Positions 34,939 through 43,933 of a stretch of 64,000 bases of DNA are shown piece after piece. Location of the stretch: contig CACIKD010000001.1 of assembly GCA_902587145.1 (NCBI GenBank), positions 58,805 to 122,804 on the forward strand. Reading direction: 5' to 3'. Source of the stretch: an uncultured Pelagibacteraceae bacterium (GTDB taxonomy: Bacteria; Pseudomonadota; Alphaproteobacteria; Pelagibacterales; Pelagibacteraceae). The position numbers and the translations under genes are program-made. Within the stretch, counting starts at the first letter, position 1. Every line of letters starts with the position of its first letter. The notes under the pieces were generated by a model that was not told where the DNA came from, did not search any database, and saw only the letters and a list, made by a program, of their open reading frames with translations.

Positions 34939-35810
34939 TAGAGTAGTTTTGCAAATTTAAGTGCTTTTTCTACTTCTTTTTTTGTTTTTTCAGTTACTTG
35001 TACTAATGGCAGTCTTACTTCTGCCGGAGAAAGCTTTAAAAGAGATGCAGCGTATTTTACCGGTGAAGGATTGCTTTCAATGAAGAGTGCTTTATGTAAT
35101 GGAGACAAAAGATTATTGATCGATTGTGCAGTTTCATTGTCTTTCGACAAGGAGGCTTTATGAAAATCGGCGCAAAGTTTTGTTGCAACGTTGGCGGTAA
35201 CACTTATACAACCAACGCCTCCCCTTTTATTAAATTCGAACGCATTATCATCCTCTCCGGTTAATTGGATAAACTCTTTTCCCATTTTGTTAAGCTGCAT
35301 AGATACCCTATTTAAATCACCTGTAGCATCTTTTACACCTTTAATATTTTTTAACTCATATAATCTTGCCATTGTATCTACTGTCATATCAATAACAGAT
35401 CTAGAAGGTATATTGTAAATGATGATTGGAATACCTACGCTGTCATTAATTGATTTGTAATGTTGGTATAATCCTTCCTGAGTTGGTTTGTTATAATATG
35501 GCGTTACAATGAGTAGACCGTCTGCACCAGCATTTTCCGCATGTTTCGAAAGTTCTATTGCTTCTGAAGTAGAATTAGAGCCAGTACCAGCTATAACTGG
35601 AATTTTACCTTTACATTCTTTAATTGCTATCTCAATTACTTTTTTATGTTCAATATGAGATAAAGTTGGAGACTCGCCAGTTGTACCAGCTGGTACAACG
35701 CCATTAGTGCCATTTTTAAGATGGTGGTGTAATATTTTACTATAATTGGCTTCGTCCAATTTATTATTTTTAAACGGTGTTATTAACGCTACGATTGAAC
35801 CTTTGAACAT
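34938..35810 (-). CDS. dapA: 4-hydroxy-tetrahydrodipicolinate synthase
   Basis: The 290-aa TIM-barrel protein has [28 protein letters not shown] (Tyr of the proton relay) and [14 protein letters not shown] (Schiff-base Lys). It condenses pyruvate and aspartate semialdehyde in lysine/diaminopimelate synthesis. The dapA-smpB pair is conserved in alphaproteobacteria. It is divergent from slt with only 33 nt between. Confidence 0.95.
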   Translation of the reverse strand: MFKGSIVALITPFKNNKLDEANYSKILHHHLKNGTNGVVPAGTTGESPTLSHIEHKKVIEIAIKECKGKIPVIAGTGSNSTSEAIELSKHAENAGADGLLIVTPYYNKPTQEGLYQHYKSINDSVGIPIIIYNIPSRSVIDMTVDTMARLYELKNIKGVKDATGDLNRVSMQLNKMGKEFIQLTGEDDNAFEFNKRGGVGCISVTANVATKLCADFHKASLSKDNETAQSINNLLSPLHKALFIESNPSPVKYAASLLKLSPAEVRLPLVQVTEKTKKEVEKALKFAKLL

Positions 35811-35843
35811 AAATCAATATAAGATTAATTATTATCTATTTTT

Positions 35844-38096
35844 ATGCTTATTCGATTAATTAGTCTAGCTGTTTTATTGCTTTTAATTGATACAAATCAC
35901 ATCAGTTTAGCTGATGAAAATTTCATATTGCCTAAAGACAAACCTTCAGTTTTTAAAAAAATTGAAAAACCTAGAGCACCAAGTAAAGACTTATTACCAC
36001 AATCAAAACCAGTTATTAAAACTGAAACTACTCAAAAAAAGGAGGAGGTTAAAGAGAAAGTTAAAGTAAAAAAAAAGGAAGAAGAAAAAATAGTAAAAAA
36101 AGTTGAAAAAAAAATTAATGTAGATGCTTTCGTATTACCTCAAAAAAAGCCAAAAACAATTAGAAAAAAAACTGCTTCAGTTAAAAAATCAAAGTTTTTA
36201 AGTCAAAAAGATTTTGAAAGGGCAAAAATAGCATTTAGTCAAATAAAATCAGGAAAAGTGATTACTGGATACAAAACTTCTGAAAAAATAAAAGATAAAG
36301 ACTTTAAATTGTTTGTTCAGTGGCTTTATTTAATGAAGAGTTCAAACAATGCAACATTTTCAACATATGAAACCTTTATAAGAAATAATCCAGATTTTCC
36401 AAGAATAGGAAGATTACAATATTTAGCTGAACAAAAGATTTATCTTAAAAATTCCTCTCCTAAAAATATAATTAGATGGTTTGAAGATTTTCCGCCTGTA
36501 AGCGGTACAGGAAAACTAAAATTAGGTGAAGCATATTTTGATCTTAAAGATATTAAGAATTCTGAAGAATTAGTAAAGGAAGGTTGGATAAATGCAGATT
36601 TAAGTAAGAGTCAATTAAGATTTTATCGAAAGAAATTCAAATCAATATTAGATAGTGAAGATCATATTAAAAGAGCAGATTATCTGGCCTGGAATAGAAA
36701 ATATTGGGACCTTAAGAGAATGCTTGTCTATTTGCCATCAGATTTTAAAGCCTTATATAACGCTAGACAAATATTAATGAGTAACTCTTACGGAGTTGAT
36801 AATGCTATTGCAAAAGTTCCTGATAGATTTAAAAAAGATGTTGGACTTGAATACGATAGATTAAAATGGAGAAACAGAAGAGGAAGATTAGAGTCTTCTC
36901 TTCAAATACTTTACGATAATTCAAATAAATCAGAGGAAGAATTAGTTAGAGCTGACCTATGGTGGAAACAAAGAGAAAGTATAGTTAGAAGTTTAATTTA
37001 TAAAAAAAGGTATAAAACTGCTTATAAAGTAGCAAGTGAACACTCACTCTCTTCAGGGCCAGAATTTGCAGAAGCTGAATGGTTAGCGGGTTGGATTGCT
37101 CATTCATTCCTTAAATCACAAGAATATGCTATAAATCATTTTTTAAATTTTTATGACAATGTAAGTTATCCTATTAGTGTAGCAAGAGGCGCTTACTGGT
37201 TAGGAAAGTCATATCAAGAAACCGGTAACACAAAAAAAGCTGAAGAATATTTTAAATCTGGCTCAAAATTTTTAACAACATATTATGGACAGCTGAGTTT
37301 CAAAGAAATTAATTATGGAGGGGAATTTATCTTAAAAGAAGATGCTTCATATTCCAAAGATTATGAGAAAGAATTCTCAAAAAATAGACTTGTTAGAATT
37401 ATTAAAATTCTTAAAGAGCTAGATCATACAAAATATTCAAAAGATGTGCTTAAACATCTAGCAAATTTAAATATTGAGCAAGGTAGCGAAGTATTAGCGG
37501 CAAAATTATCTACAGAGATAGAGAGATATGATTTTGCTATTCAAATTTCTAAAAGAGCTTCCTATGAAAAAAGATTTTATTTAAAATATAATTACCCAAT
37601 TATTTCAACACCAAGAGAAATTAACAATAAACCTATGCCCCCAAGTGAAATGATACACGCCATTATAAGGCAAGAAAGTGAATTCGATAGTAAAGCAAAT
37701 AGTTATGCTGGTGCTAGAGGCATGATGCAGTTAATGAAATACACTGCAAAGATTGTGGCAAAACAAGCAAAGTTGCCTTATAGCATAAGTGGTTTAACAG
37801 ATGATCCTATTTATAATATCAAATTGGGGTCTTATTATTTTGACGGATTATTAAATGATTATAATGGAGTTTATCCTTTCGCAATAGCAGCCTACAACGC
37901 GGGTCCTAATAGAGTAAAAACTTGGAGAAGAGTAAATGGTGATCCAACTAAAAATCAATTAAGCTATATAGACTGGATTGAATTAATAAGATTTAAAGAA
38001 ACTAGGAATTATGTTCAAAGAGTTCTTGAAAACGTTAATGTTTATAAATTTATGATTAGTCAAGAACCCGTAAAAATTGAAGAATTTTTTAAATAA
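35844..38096 (+). CDS. slt: Soluble lytic murein transglycosylase (Slt70-like)
   Basis: The 750-aa protein has a signal peptide (LIRLISLAVLLLLIDTNHISLADE) and a Lys/Pro-rich linker (about 25-120) holding three LPxxKP motifs. A long all-helical U-domain spans about 120-600. A C-terminal SLT domain has IIRQESEFDSKANSYAGARGMMQLM, with the catalytic Glu in RQES, and AIAAYNAGPNRVKTW. It cleaves glycosidic bonds of peptidoglycan in the periplasm. It is divergent from dapA. The stop is 1 nt from the 3' end of convergent tRNA-Ser. Confidence 0.93.
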   Translation: MLIRLISLAVLLLLIDTNHISLADENFILPKDKPSVFKKIEKPRAPSKDLLPQSKPVIKTETTQKKEEVKEKVKVKKKEEEKIVKKVEKKINVDAFVLPQKKPKTIRKKTASVKKSKFLSQKDFERAKIAFSQIKSGKVITGYKTSEKIKDKDFKLFVQWLYLMKSSNNATFSTYETFIRNNPDFPRIGRLQYLAEQKIYLKNSSPKNIIRWFEDFPPVSGTGKLKLGEAYFDLKDIKNSEELVKEGWINADLSKSQLRFYRKKFKSILDSEDHIKRADYLAWNRKYWDLKRMLVYLPSDFKALYNARQILMSNSYGVDNAIAKVPDRFKKDVGLEYDRLKWRNRRGRLESSLQILYDNSNKSEEELVRADLWWKQRESIVRSLIYKKRYKTAYKVASEHSLSSGPEFAEAEWLAGWIAHSFLKSQEYAINHFLNFYDNVSYPISVARGAYWLGKSYQETGNTKKAEEYFKSGSKFLTTYYGQLSFKEINYGGEFILKEDASYSKDYEKEFSKNRLVRIIKILKELDHTKYSKDVLKHLANLNIEQGSEVLAAKLSTEIERYDFAIQISKRASYEKRFYLKYNYPIISTPREINNKPMPPSEMIHAIIRQESEFDSKANSYAGARGMMQLMKYTAKIVAKQAKLPYSISGLTDDPIYNIKLGSYYFDGLLNDYNGVYPFAIAAYNAGPNRVKTWRRVNGDPTKNQLSYIDWIELIRFKETRNYVQRVLENVNVYKFMISQEPVKIEEFFK

Positions 38097-38097
38097 C

Positions 38098-38189
38098 TGG
38101 CGGAAGAGGAGAGATTCGAACTCTCGGTACGATGTTACTCGTACGGTTAGTTAGCAACCAACTGGTTTCAACCGCTCACCCACTCTTCC
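38098..38189 (-). tRNA. tRNA-Ser (anticodon GCT)
   Basis: The reverse strand reads GGAAGAGTGGGTGAGCGGTT and ends CTCTCCTCTTCCGCCA. The acceptor stem GGAAGAG/CTCTTCC is perfect. The anticodon stem-loop GTTGG-TTGCTAA-CTAAC has anticodon GCT, and a long variable arm (CCGTACGAGTAACATCGTACC) marks a class II tRNA. CCA is encoded. It starts in the 69-nt gap before rarD and ends 1 nt from the slt stop. Confidence 0.97.
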
Positions 38190-38258
38190 GTATTTCCAGT
38201 GTTATTTAGTACTAATTATTAAATTATTACCATATAAATCAATCAAAAAAATGGTGAA

Positions 38259-39131
38259 ATGAAAAAAAAATTATTTGAAGGATCTTTATTCACTGTAGGC
38301 GCTTCTCTTTGGTGGGGTATCATTGGTGTAATTTATTTCAAATTTGTGTCTTTTGCGTCACCTGTTGAATTGACAATACATCGTACTATTTGGACAACAG
38401 TACTTTTAGTATTTACAACCTTTTATTTTGGAAAATGGTCAGAATTTAAAAAAGTATCTAAGTCTCTAAGTACTCTAGGTTTATTATTTCTTACTGGAGT
38501 TTTAGTTTCTATTAATTGGTTTACATGGCTTTATTCTATCTCAGTAAACAATATGCTAGATGCATCACTTGGATATTATATTTTTCCTATATTAAGTGTT
38601 TTTTTGGGAAGGATATTTTTAAAAGAAAAAATTAATAGAAATAAATCAATCGCTATATTTCTTGTCTTTTTATCTATAATTTATTTACTAATTGAATTTA
38701 AGAATATTCCATGGATTGGTTTAACAGTTGCAATCACATTTAGTTTTTACACTTTAATAAGAAAAAAAATAAATATTTCATCAGATATAGGATTATTTTT
38801 TGAAACTTTGTTGATATCCCCAATAGCATTAATTTTATTCAGCTCTCTTGTTTTCAATAATACAAATGTCTTTGGATTTGATAATCCTACATTATCTTTT
38901 TATTTGTTTTTTGCAGGATTTATGACACTCGTTCCTCTCTTTATGTACATAAAAGGGTTTGAATTAATAGGAATAGGACCTGCGAGCATGATATTTTTTT
39001 TGACACCAACGGCTCAATTTTTTTTAAGTATATTTTACCTCGGTCAACCACTTGAAATGGAAAAATTAATAAGTTTTTTATTTATATGGATAGCAGTAAT
39101 AATTTACCTTAACGAATTGCGTAAAGAGTGA
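38259..39131 (+). CDS. rarD: RarD-type EamA-family transporter
   Basis: The 290-aa protein has about ten hydrophobic helices arranged as two EamA repeats. The N-terminus, LFEGSLFTVGASLWWGIIGVIYF, and the segment SINWFTWLYSISVNNMLDASLGYYIFPI match RarD (chloramphenicol-sensitivity protein family). The substrate is unknown. The gene is preceded by the tRNA-Ser on the other strand, with a TATAAA -10-like element at 38233-38238. The stop codon overlaps thiV by 28 nt. Confidence 0.88.
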   Translation: MKKKLFEGSLFTVGASLWWGIIGVIYFKFVSFASPVELTIHRTIWTTVLLVFTTFYFGKWSEFKKVSKSLSTLGLLFLTGVLVSINWFTWLYSISVNNMLDASLGYYIFPILSVFLGRIFLKEKINRNKSIAIFLVFLSIIYLLIEFKNIPWIGLTVAITFSFYTLIRKKINISSDIGLFFETLLISPIALILFSSLVFNNTNVFGFDNPTLSFYLFFAGFMTLVPLFMYIKGFELIGIGPASMIFFLTPTAQFFLSIFYLGQPLEMEKLISFLFIWIAVIIYLNELRKE

Positions 39132-40555
39132 AATAAAATTATTATAAGAGGAACAAATAGAGATATAAGAAAAGATATAAAAAGTAGATTTGTTCTTATA
39201 AAAATTGAAAAATTATCAATAGATATCAAATTTCCTACTAAAATACTTGTCTCAAAATTTTGACTTGGAAAAAACAACAGACCAAAAATCAAACCAAGAA
39301 TTATTGAATAAGCTGCAAGTTTAGGATTAATATTTTTGTTAAAAAAACCATAAAAAATTGTAACAACAGCAGCACAGCAAAGAAGATCGGCCAGTAAAAA
39401 TAAGTATAATATACTGTATCCTCTTGATGCAAAAATAAAAACTATAGAACATATAAATAAAATAATAAAATTTGTTTTTTCTTTAATTTTTTTACCTTTA
39501 ATCGTTTTGTTTATTTGACTACCATTCACGATTAACAAACTTGAAATAGCATTTATTAATGTGTCAATAGTACTTAATGTTAATGACAATGCTAAAATTA
39601 ATACTGACACAACTATAAGAGATTTTTTTTCATCTAAAATTAAGTTAAAGAAAGCAAGATCTGGAGTAACTTTTGAATTTAATGAAAAAGATATTAAACC
39701 TGAATATCCCATCCAAAAAACAATTATAAAAATTATAATAGATGAATTAATTAAACTTTTTTTTAAAATTGAATTATTTTTTGCTGAAAAAACTCTTTGC
39801 CAATTTCCTTGATGAAATAAATTTGTACAAGCCACTGCTATGAAAAAAGTTAAACCAGCTGTGTAGTTGGGTAAATAATCTTTGCTAATTAATTGTGGTG
39901 AATTTATTTTTATTGTTTCATAGCTAGTTAGATTTAAGTTATTAAAAACTAAAATTAATGAAAATATAATAATACACATTATGAAAATAAACTGATATTT
40001 GTCAGTAATAATTGAAAGTTTAAAACCCCCTCTTAATATATAAAGTAAACAAATGATTAAGGTTAAACCTGCGGTAACCCATAATGGAATTTTTGAAATA
40101 TAATTTAATAAAAATGCTATAGCCGTCACCTCAGCAATTAAAAAAATTATCAAATAAAATAGTATTAAGAATAAACTTAATTTTAATATAGTTTGGCCAA
40201 ATCTTTTTTGTATAAATTCAGTTAGTGTTAAACCGTTTGGAAATTCTCTTCGGATTTTAGGGCCAAAATTGTAAAGAAATAACATTGGCGCAGCCGTACC
40301 TAATGCATAACCGATTACAGCACCTATCCCTCCCCAAGTTGCTGCAGAAGGAGGACCAAACAAAATCCAAGCTCCAAGTGCTGATGCTGTCAGGCTCGAA
40401 GTTAATGAAAATGTATTTTCATCCCTATCACCAACAATATAATTTTTATTATTAAATATTTTTTTATTATTTAAGTAACCCAGCCATATAAAGAACAGGC
40501 CAATTAATATTGTGATAGTTATTGTTGTTTGTTGCGATAAAAGTATTTTATCCAT
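39104..40555 (-). CDS. thiV: Sodium/solute symporter under a TPP riboswitch (ThiV, putative pyrimidine-precursor transporter)
   Basis: The 483-aa protein is a sodium:solute symporter (SSS) with about 13 membrane helices. The segment LFGPPSAATWGGIGAVIGYALG and GLTFFIAVACTNLFHQGNWQRVFSAK are typical of the family. A complete TPP riboswitch lies directly before the ATG. In SAR11 a transporter named thiV in this setting is proposed to import HMP, the thiamine pyrimidine precursor these bacteria cannot make. Substrate assignment comes from that knowledge. The SD (AAGGGAG) is part of the riboswitch. The 3' end overlaps rarD. Confidence 0.9.
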   Translation of the reverse strand: MDKILLSQQTTITITILIGLFFIWLGYLNNKKIFNNKNYIVGDRDENTFSLTSSLTASALGAWILFGPPSAATWGGIGAVIGYALGTAAPMLFLYNFGPKIRREFPNGLTLTEFIQKRFGQTILKLSLFLILFYLIIFLIAEVTAIAFLLNYISKIPLWVTAGLTLIICLLYILRGGFKLSIITDKYQFIFIMCIIIFSLILVFNNLNLTSYETIKINSPQLISKDYLPNYTAGLTFFIAVACTNLFHQGNWQRVFSAKNNSILKKSLINSSIIIFIIVFWMGYSGLISFSLNSKVTPDLAFFNLILDEKKSLIVVSVLILALSLTLSTIDTLINAISSLLIVNGSQINKTIKGKKIKEKTNFIILFICSIVFIFASRGYSILYLFLLADLLCCAAVVTIFYGFFNKNINPKLAAYSIILGLIFGLLFFPSQNFETSILVGNLISIDNFSIFIRTNLLFISFLISLFVPLIIILFHSLRNSLR

Positions 40556-40557
40556 AG

Positions 40558-40620
40558 CTCCCTTACTGAATTACCGGTCAGGTTCGTCGGGTATAATCTC
40601 AGTCTTTCTGACACCCCGTA
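40558..40620 (-). promoter_or_regulatory. TPP (thiamine pyrophosphate) riboswitch
   Basis: The reverse strand reads ACGGGGTGTCAG, then ACTGAGATTATACCCGACGA, then ACCTGACCGG and AAGGGA. It has the conserved GGGGTG, CTGAGA, ACCC and GAACCTGA blocks of the THI element. It ends 2 nt before the thiV ATG, and the conserved GGGA is also the Shine-Dalgarno sequence, so TPP binding should block translation. Confidence 0.96.
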
Positions 40621-40624
40621 TTTT

Positions 40625-40654
40625 TTTATACTACTATTTTAGGCAAAGAGTCAA
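40625..40654 (-). promoter_or_regulatory. Sigma70-type promoter of thiV inside the end of umuC
   Basis: TTGACT (40654-40649) and TATAAA (40630-40625) are 18 nt apart on the reverse strand. The -35 lies in the last codons of umuC and the -10 covers its TAA stop. The start would fall near 40619, at the first base of the riboswitch. Confidence 0.6.
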
Positions 40655-41909
40655 ATGAAGCAGTATCTATTTTAGATGAATGTTCTCTTCTCATTTTCCA
40701 ACCTTTGCTTAGTCCTGCTTGAGCTATACTGATCGCATATCGTCCGTATTTTGTATTAGTATAATCTATAGCTTTCATTAATTTCTTAGATTTGTTTTCA
40801 AGAAGTGGAGTTAAAAGATTCTGATCATTTTGATTTGCATCTTTCAATCCTGATAGGATTATTCCAGCTTTTTGATAAGCATAACCGTATTTGTATATAT
40901 CGGTTAGTGCTTTAACAGCATTTTTTATTAATTCTATGCTATTACTAGTAGGGATTGCTAAATCTATTGTTTTTGAATTAGAGTAATATCTTCTATTTTT
41001 ATCAAATGGACTTGTTCTGATAAATACTGTTATTGTTTTTGCTATTTGATCATCAGCTCTAATTTTTTCTGCTGCATTCAAGCAATGTGTAATAACTGAT
41101 TCCTCTAATTCATTTAAATCTTTTACTTTTCTACCAAATGATCTTGAGACACAACAATTCTTCCTTTTCTCTTGATCTATTTGTAAGTCAATACAAGGTA
41201 TTCCTCTTAGTTCCATCGCTGTTTTTGCACCTAAAACATTTGTTCCTTTTTTTACCCACGTGTTTGAAACATTTTTTAAATCATAAGCGTTGCTTATATT
41301 GTTCTTGTGGTAAAACTTAGACAGCTGTTTACCTATCCCCCAAACATCTTCGATTGGAAATTTTTTTAACTTTTCATCAATATTTGTATTTAAATAAATT
41401 ACACCTGCTTTTTCTTTTTTCGCTATATGATTGGCAACTTTACTTAATGTTTTTGTGCTGGCTATACCTACGCTTGTTGGAATACCCGTCCACTTAAGAA
41501 CTCTTGATCTTATCTCTCTTCCATAATCCTCAACTCCTTTTTCATCTATAAAAGATAAATCAATGAAAGCTTCATCGATCGAATAAATTTCTACTTTTGG
41601 TGAAAAAGTTTTTAATACTTTCATAACTCTTCTCGATATATCTCCATACAATGCATAGTTTGAAGAATACACTTCAACTTTATTTTTTTTTACTAATTCT
41701 TTTACTTTGAAGTAGGGCTCTCCCATTTTAATACCTAAATCTTTTGCTTCTCTTGATCTAGATATTACGCATCCATCATTATTTGATAAAACTACTACAG
41801 CTTTTTTTTGTATTTTAGGATTAAAAAGTCTCTCACAGGATACGTAAAATGAATTACAATCTACTAAAGCTATTTTATTTTTCTTAGTTATGTACTTGAT
41901 GGATGACAT
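40626..41909 (-). CDS. umuC: Error-prone DNA polymerase V subunit UmuC
   Basis: The 427-aa Y-family polymerase has ALVDCNSFYVSCERLFNP (motif I Asp) and YSIDEAFIDLSF (catalytic Asp-Glu). The later GIPTSVGIASTKTLSKVANHIAKK and helix-hairpin-helix region (IEDVWGIGKQL) are also typical. It carries out translesion synthesis with UmuD'. It overlaps umuD by 26 nt and is driven by the SOS promoter upstream of umuD. The last codons contain the thiV promoter. Confidence 0.96.
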   Translation of the reverse strand: MSSIKYITKKNKIALVDCNSFYVSCERLFNPKIQKKAVVVLSNNDGCVISRSREAKDLGIKMGEPYFKVKELVKKNKVEVYSSNYALYGDISRRVMKVLKTFSPKVEIYSIDEAFIDLSFIDEKGVEDYGREIRSRVLKWTGIPTSVGIASTKTLSKVANHIAKKEKAGVIYLNTNIDEKLKKFPIEDVWGIGKQLSKFYHKNNISNAYDLKNVSNTWVKKGTNVLGAKTAMELRGIPCIDLQIDQEKRKNCCVSRSFGRKVKDLNELEESVITHCLNAAEKIRADDQIAKTITVFIRTSPFDKNRRYYSNSKTIDLAIPTSNSIELIKNAVKALTDIYKYGYAYQKAGIILSGLKDANQNDQNLLTPLLENKSKKLMKAIDYTNTKYGRYAISIAQAGLSKGWKMRREHSSKIDTASFDSLPKIVV

Positions 41910-42282
41910 AAGTTACCACTCCCCAAATAATTACTTCTTGGTCTTTTGCTAAATGAATTCTTTCTGATTTTTTTTTAGATCCAGATGTTAAAAATGTTTC
42001 TCCTTTTTCTTTCAGGATTGTTTTCACCACTAATTCATCGTTAACATTGGCTATAACTGTTGAAAGATTTTTTGGGTTAATACTTCGATCTACTATTAAT
42101 AAATCACCATCGTAGATTCCCACACTATTCATAGACTTGCCTTGAACTCTAATTATAAATGTTGCTGGTGAATTTTTTATAAGATGATGATTTAAATCTA
42201 CATCATCCTCTATATAATCTGTTGCGGGAGAGGGAAAACCCGCTCCTACTTTGTGTATATAATAAGGTATTTTCAACTCCAT
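41884..42282 (-). CDS. umuD: DNA polymerase V subunit UmuD (S24 peptidase)
   Basis: The 132-aa protein shows the UmuD self-cleavage region VGAGFPSPATDYIEDDVDLN, predicted to be cut between Ala14 and Gly15. The catalytic Ser50 is in QGKSMNSVGIYDGD and Lys87 in ELVVKTIL. RecA-assisted autocleavage gives UmuD', which joins UmuC to form Pol V. A LexA box lies 5 nt before the start codon and a consensus-like promoter further upstream. Confidence 0.95.
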   Translation of the reverse strand: MELKIPYYIHKVGAGFPSPATDYIEDDVDLNHHLIKNSPATFIIRVQGKSMNSVGIYDGDLLIVDRSINPKNLSTVIANVNDELVVKTILKEKGETFLTSGSKKKSERIHLAKDQEVIIWGVVTYVIHQVHN

Positions 42283-42286
42283 AAAT

Positions 42287-42301
42287 GTTCTTATTTTGTT
42301 C
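42287..42301. promoter_or_regulatory. LexA (SOS) box, GTTC-N7-GTTC
   Basis: GTTCTTATTTTGTTC on the plus strand is an exact GTTC-N7-GTTC direct repeat, the established LexA site of alphaproteobacteria. It starts 5 nt upstream of the umuD ATG, next to and downstream of the -10 at 42303-42308, so bound LexA would block promoter escape. It is the only such box noticed here. Confidence 0.93.
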
Positions 42302-42302
42302 T

Positions 42303-42331
42303 TTTATAGAAAAAAATTTTACTTTAGTCAA
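42303..42331 (-). promoter_or_regulatory. umuDC promoter
   Basis: TTGACT (42331-42326) and TATAAA (42308-42303) are separated by 17 nt on the reverse strand, nearly consensus. Transcription would begin near 42296, inside the LexA box. Confidence 0.85.
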
Positions 42332-42389
42332 CCATTATGTGGGGCAATATGCGTTTGGAAAATGAACGACTGAAAAGTTAAAAGAAAAT

Positions 42390-43157
42390 ATGAAAAAAAT
42401 TATAATAATTTTTACCTTATTATTAATTACCGCATCAGCAAACGCGGAGTCTAAACTTCAAGCAATCAAAAAAAATGGAGAGTTAAGAGTTGGAACGACT
42501 GGAGATTGGGATCCGATGTCCATGAAAGATCCAGCTACTAATAAATATAAAGGTTTTGACATTGATGTCATGAGAGAACTTGCAAAAGATATGGGCGTAA
42601 AAGTTAAGTTTGTGCCTGCAGAGTGGAAAACAATAGTGGCTGGGATTACAGCTGATCGATACGATATTTCAACAAGCGTAACTAAAACTCCAAAAAGAGC
42701 TGAAGTAGCTGGTTTTACTACTACATATTATAAGTACGCAACTGTACCGATTGTTTTAAAAAAGAATTTAAAAAAATTTCCTACTTGGGAGTCGCTAAAT
42801 AATAGTAATGTGAAAATTGCAACAACATTAGGTACTTCTCAAGAAGAAAAAGCAAAGGAATTTTTTCCGAAATCAAAACTACAATCTGTTGAAGCCCCTG
42901 CTAGAGATTTTCAAGAGGTTCTTGCGGGTAGAGCTGATGGAAATATTACAAGTTCAACTGAAGCGAATAAATTAGTTATTAAATATCCTCAATTAGCCAT
43001 AGTTCCTGATGGTGGAAAAAATCCAGCATTTTTAGCGATGATGGTTCCAAAAGGAGATAAAGTTTGGAATGATTATGTAAGTAATTGGATTAAAAAGAAG
43101 CAAGCTTCAGGTTATTTTAAGAAATTACTCTCTAAGTACAATTTAAAAAGCTTATAA
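42390..43157 (+). CDS. ABC transporter substrate-binding protein, family 3 (amino-acid type)
   Basis: The 255-aa protein has a signal peptide ([18 protein letters not shown]) and the family 3 pattern [19 protein letters not shown], with [23 protein letters not shown], then a second lobe ([15 protein letters not shown]). It should bind an amino acid or related compound in the periplasm. It looks somewhat like cyclohexadienyl-dehydratase-type SBPs, but that is not certain. The permease follows after 41 nt; no ATPase gene is nearby. SAR11 typically makes many such binding proteins. Confidence 0.9.
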   Translation: MKKIIIIFTLLLITASANAESKLQAIKKNGELRVGTTGDWDPMSMKDPATNKYKGFDIDVMRELAKDMGVKVKFVPAEWKTIVAGITADRYDISTSVTKTPKRAEVAGFTTTYYKYATVPIVLKKNLKKFPTWESLNNSNVKIATTLGTSQEEKAKEFFPKSKLQSVEAPARDFQEVLAGRADGNITSSTEANKLVIKYPQLAIVPDGGKNPAFLAMMVPKGDKVWNDYVSNWIKKKQASGYFKKLLSKYNLKSL

Positions 43158-43198
43158 TTTAAGTTTCAATACCCTCCATTAACAAATATAGTTAAATA

Positions 43199-43933
43199 GT
43201 GAAATTTTTAAAATTAATCTCTATTCTATTTTTACTTCAGGGATGTAGTTCTAACTATGAATGGGGTTGGTATATATTAAGTCCTGATAATATAGAAGGT
43301 CTAACAAATCTAAAGTTTTTAATTAGCGGTATTACAACAACTATTTATATTTCAGTAGTATCTATAGCTCTGGCTATGATTATAGGTTTGATAGTTGCCC
43401 TCCCATCTTTATCTAATAATAAATTTTTAAGTTATTTCAATATAACTTATGTCGAAATCGTAAGAGCAATTCCCTTATTAGTTTTAATTCTTTGGATATA
43501 TTACGGTCTTCCAATTATGATAGGAGTAAGTTTCTCACCATTTGTATCAGGCATAATAGCATTGACTATTAGCGAGAGCGCATTTCAAGCAGAAATTTTT
43601 AGGGCTGGTATAAATTCTATTTCAAAAGGACAACATGAAGTTTCTGAGTCACTTGGAATGAATTTCTGGAAAAAAATGAGATTAGTAATCCTTCCGCAAG
43701 CAATTAAAGTTGTGCTGCCTGCAATGGGAAATCAATTTGTGTATGTTTTAAAAATGTCCTCTCTAGTATCCATTATAGGAATAGGAGATTTAACAAGAAA
43801 GGCAAATGAACTAGTTACAACTACCTATAGACCATTAGAAATATATACTTTTTTAATCCTAGAATACTTGGTATTAATATTAATAGTCTCTTACCTTGTG
43901 AGAAAATTAGAAAATAAACTAAAATACAAATAA
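43199..43933 (+). CDS. Amino-acid ABC transporter permease (HisM/GlnP type) with lipoprotein-like N-terminus
   Basis: The start is a GTG (43199). The 244-aa protein has about five hydrophobic helices and the polar amino-acid permease core: TTTIYISVVSIALAMIIGL, VEIVRAIPLLVLILWIYYGLP and the EAA loop SISKGQHEVSESLGM. The N-terminus, LKLISILFLLQGCSSNYEW, looks like a lipoprotein signal, which is unusual for a permease. Only one permease and one SBP are here, so the ATPase must be encoded elsewhere or shared. It overlaps the convergent MATE gene by 15 nt. Confidence 0.9.
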   Translation: MKFLKLISILFLLQGCSSNYEWGWYILSPDNIEGLTNLKFLISGITTTIYISVVSIALAMIIGLIVALPSLSNNKFLSYFNITYVEIVRAIPLLVLILWIYYGLPIMIGVSFSPFVSGIIALTISESAFQAEIFRAGINSISKGQHEVSESLGMNFWKKMRLVILPQAIKVVLPAMGNQFVYVLKMSSLVSIIGIGDLTRKANELVTTTYRPLEIYTFLILEYLVLILIVSYLVRKLENKLKYK

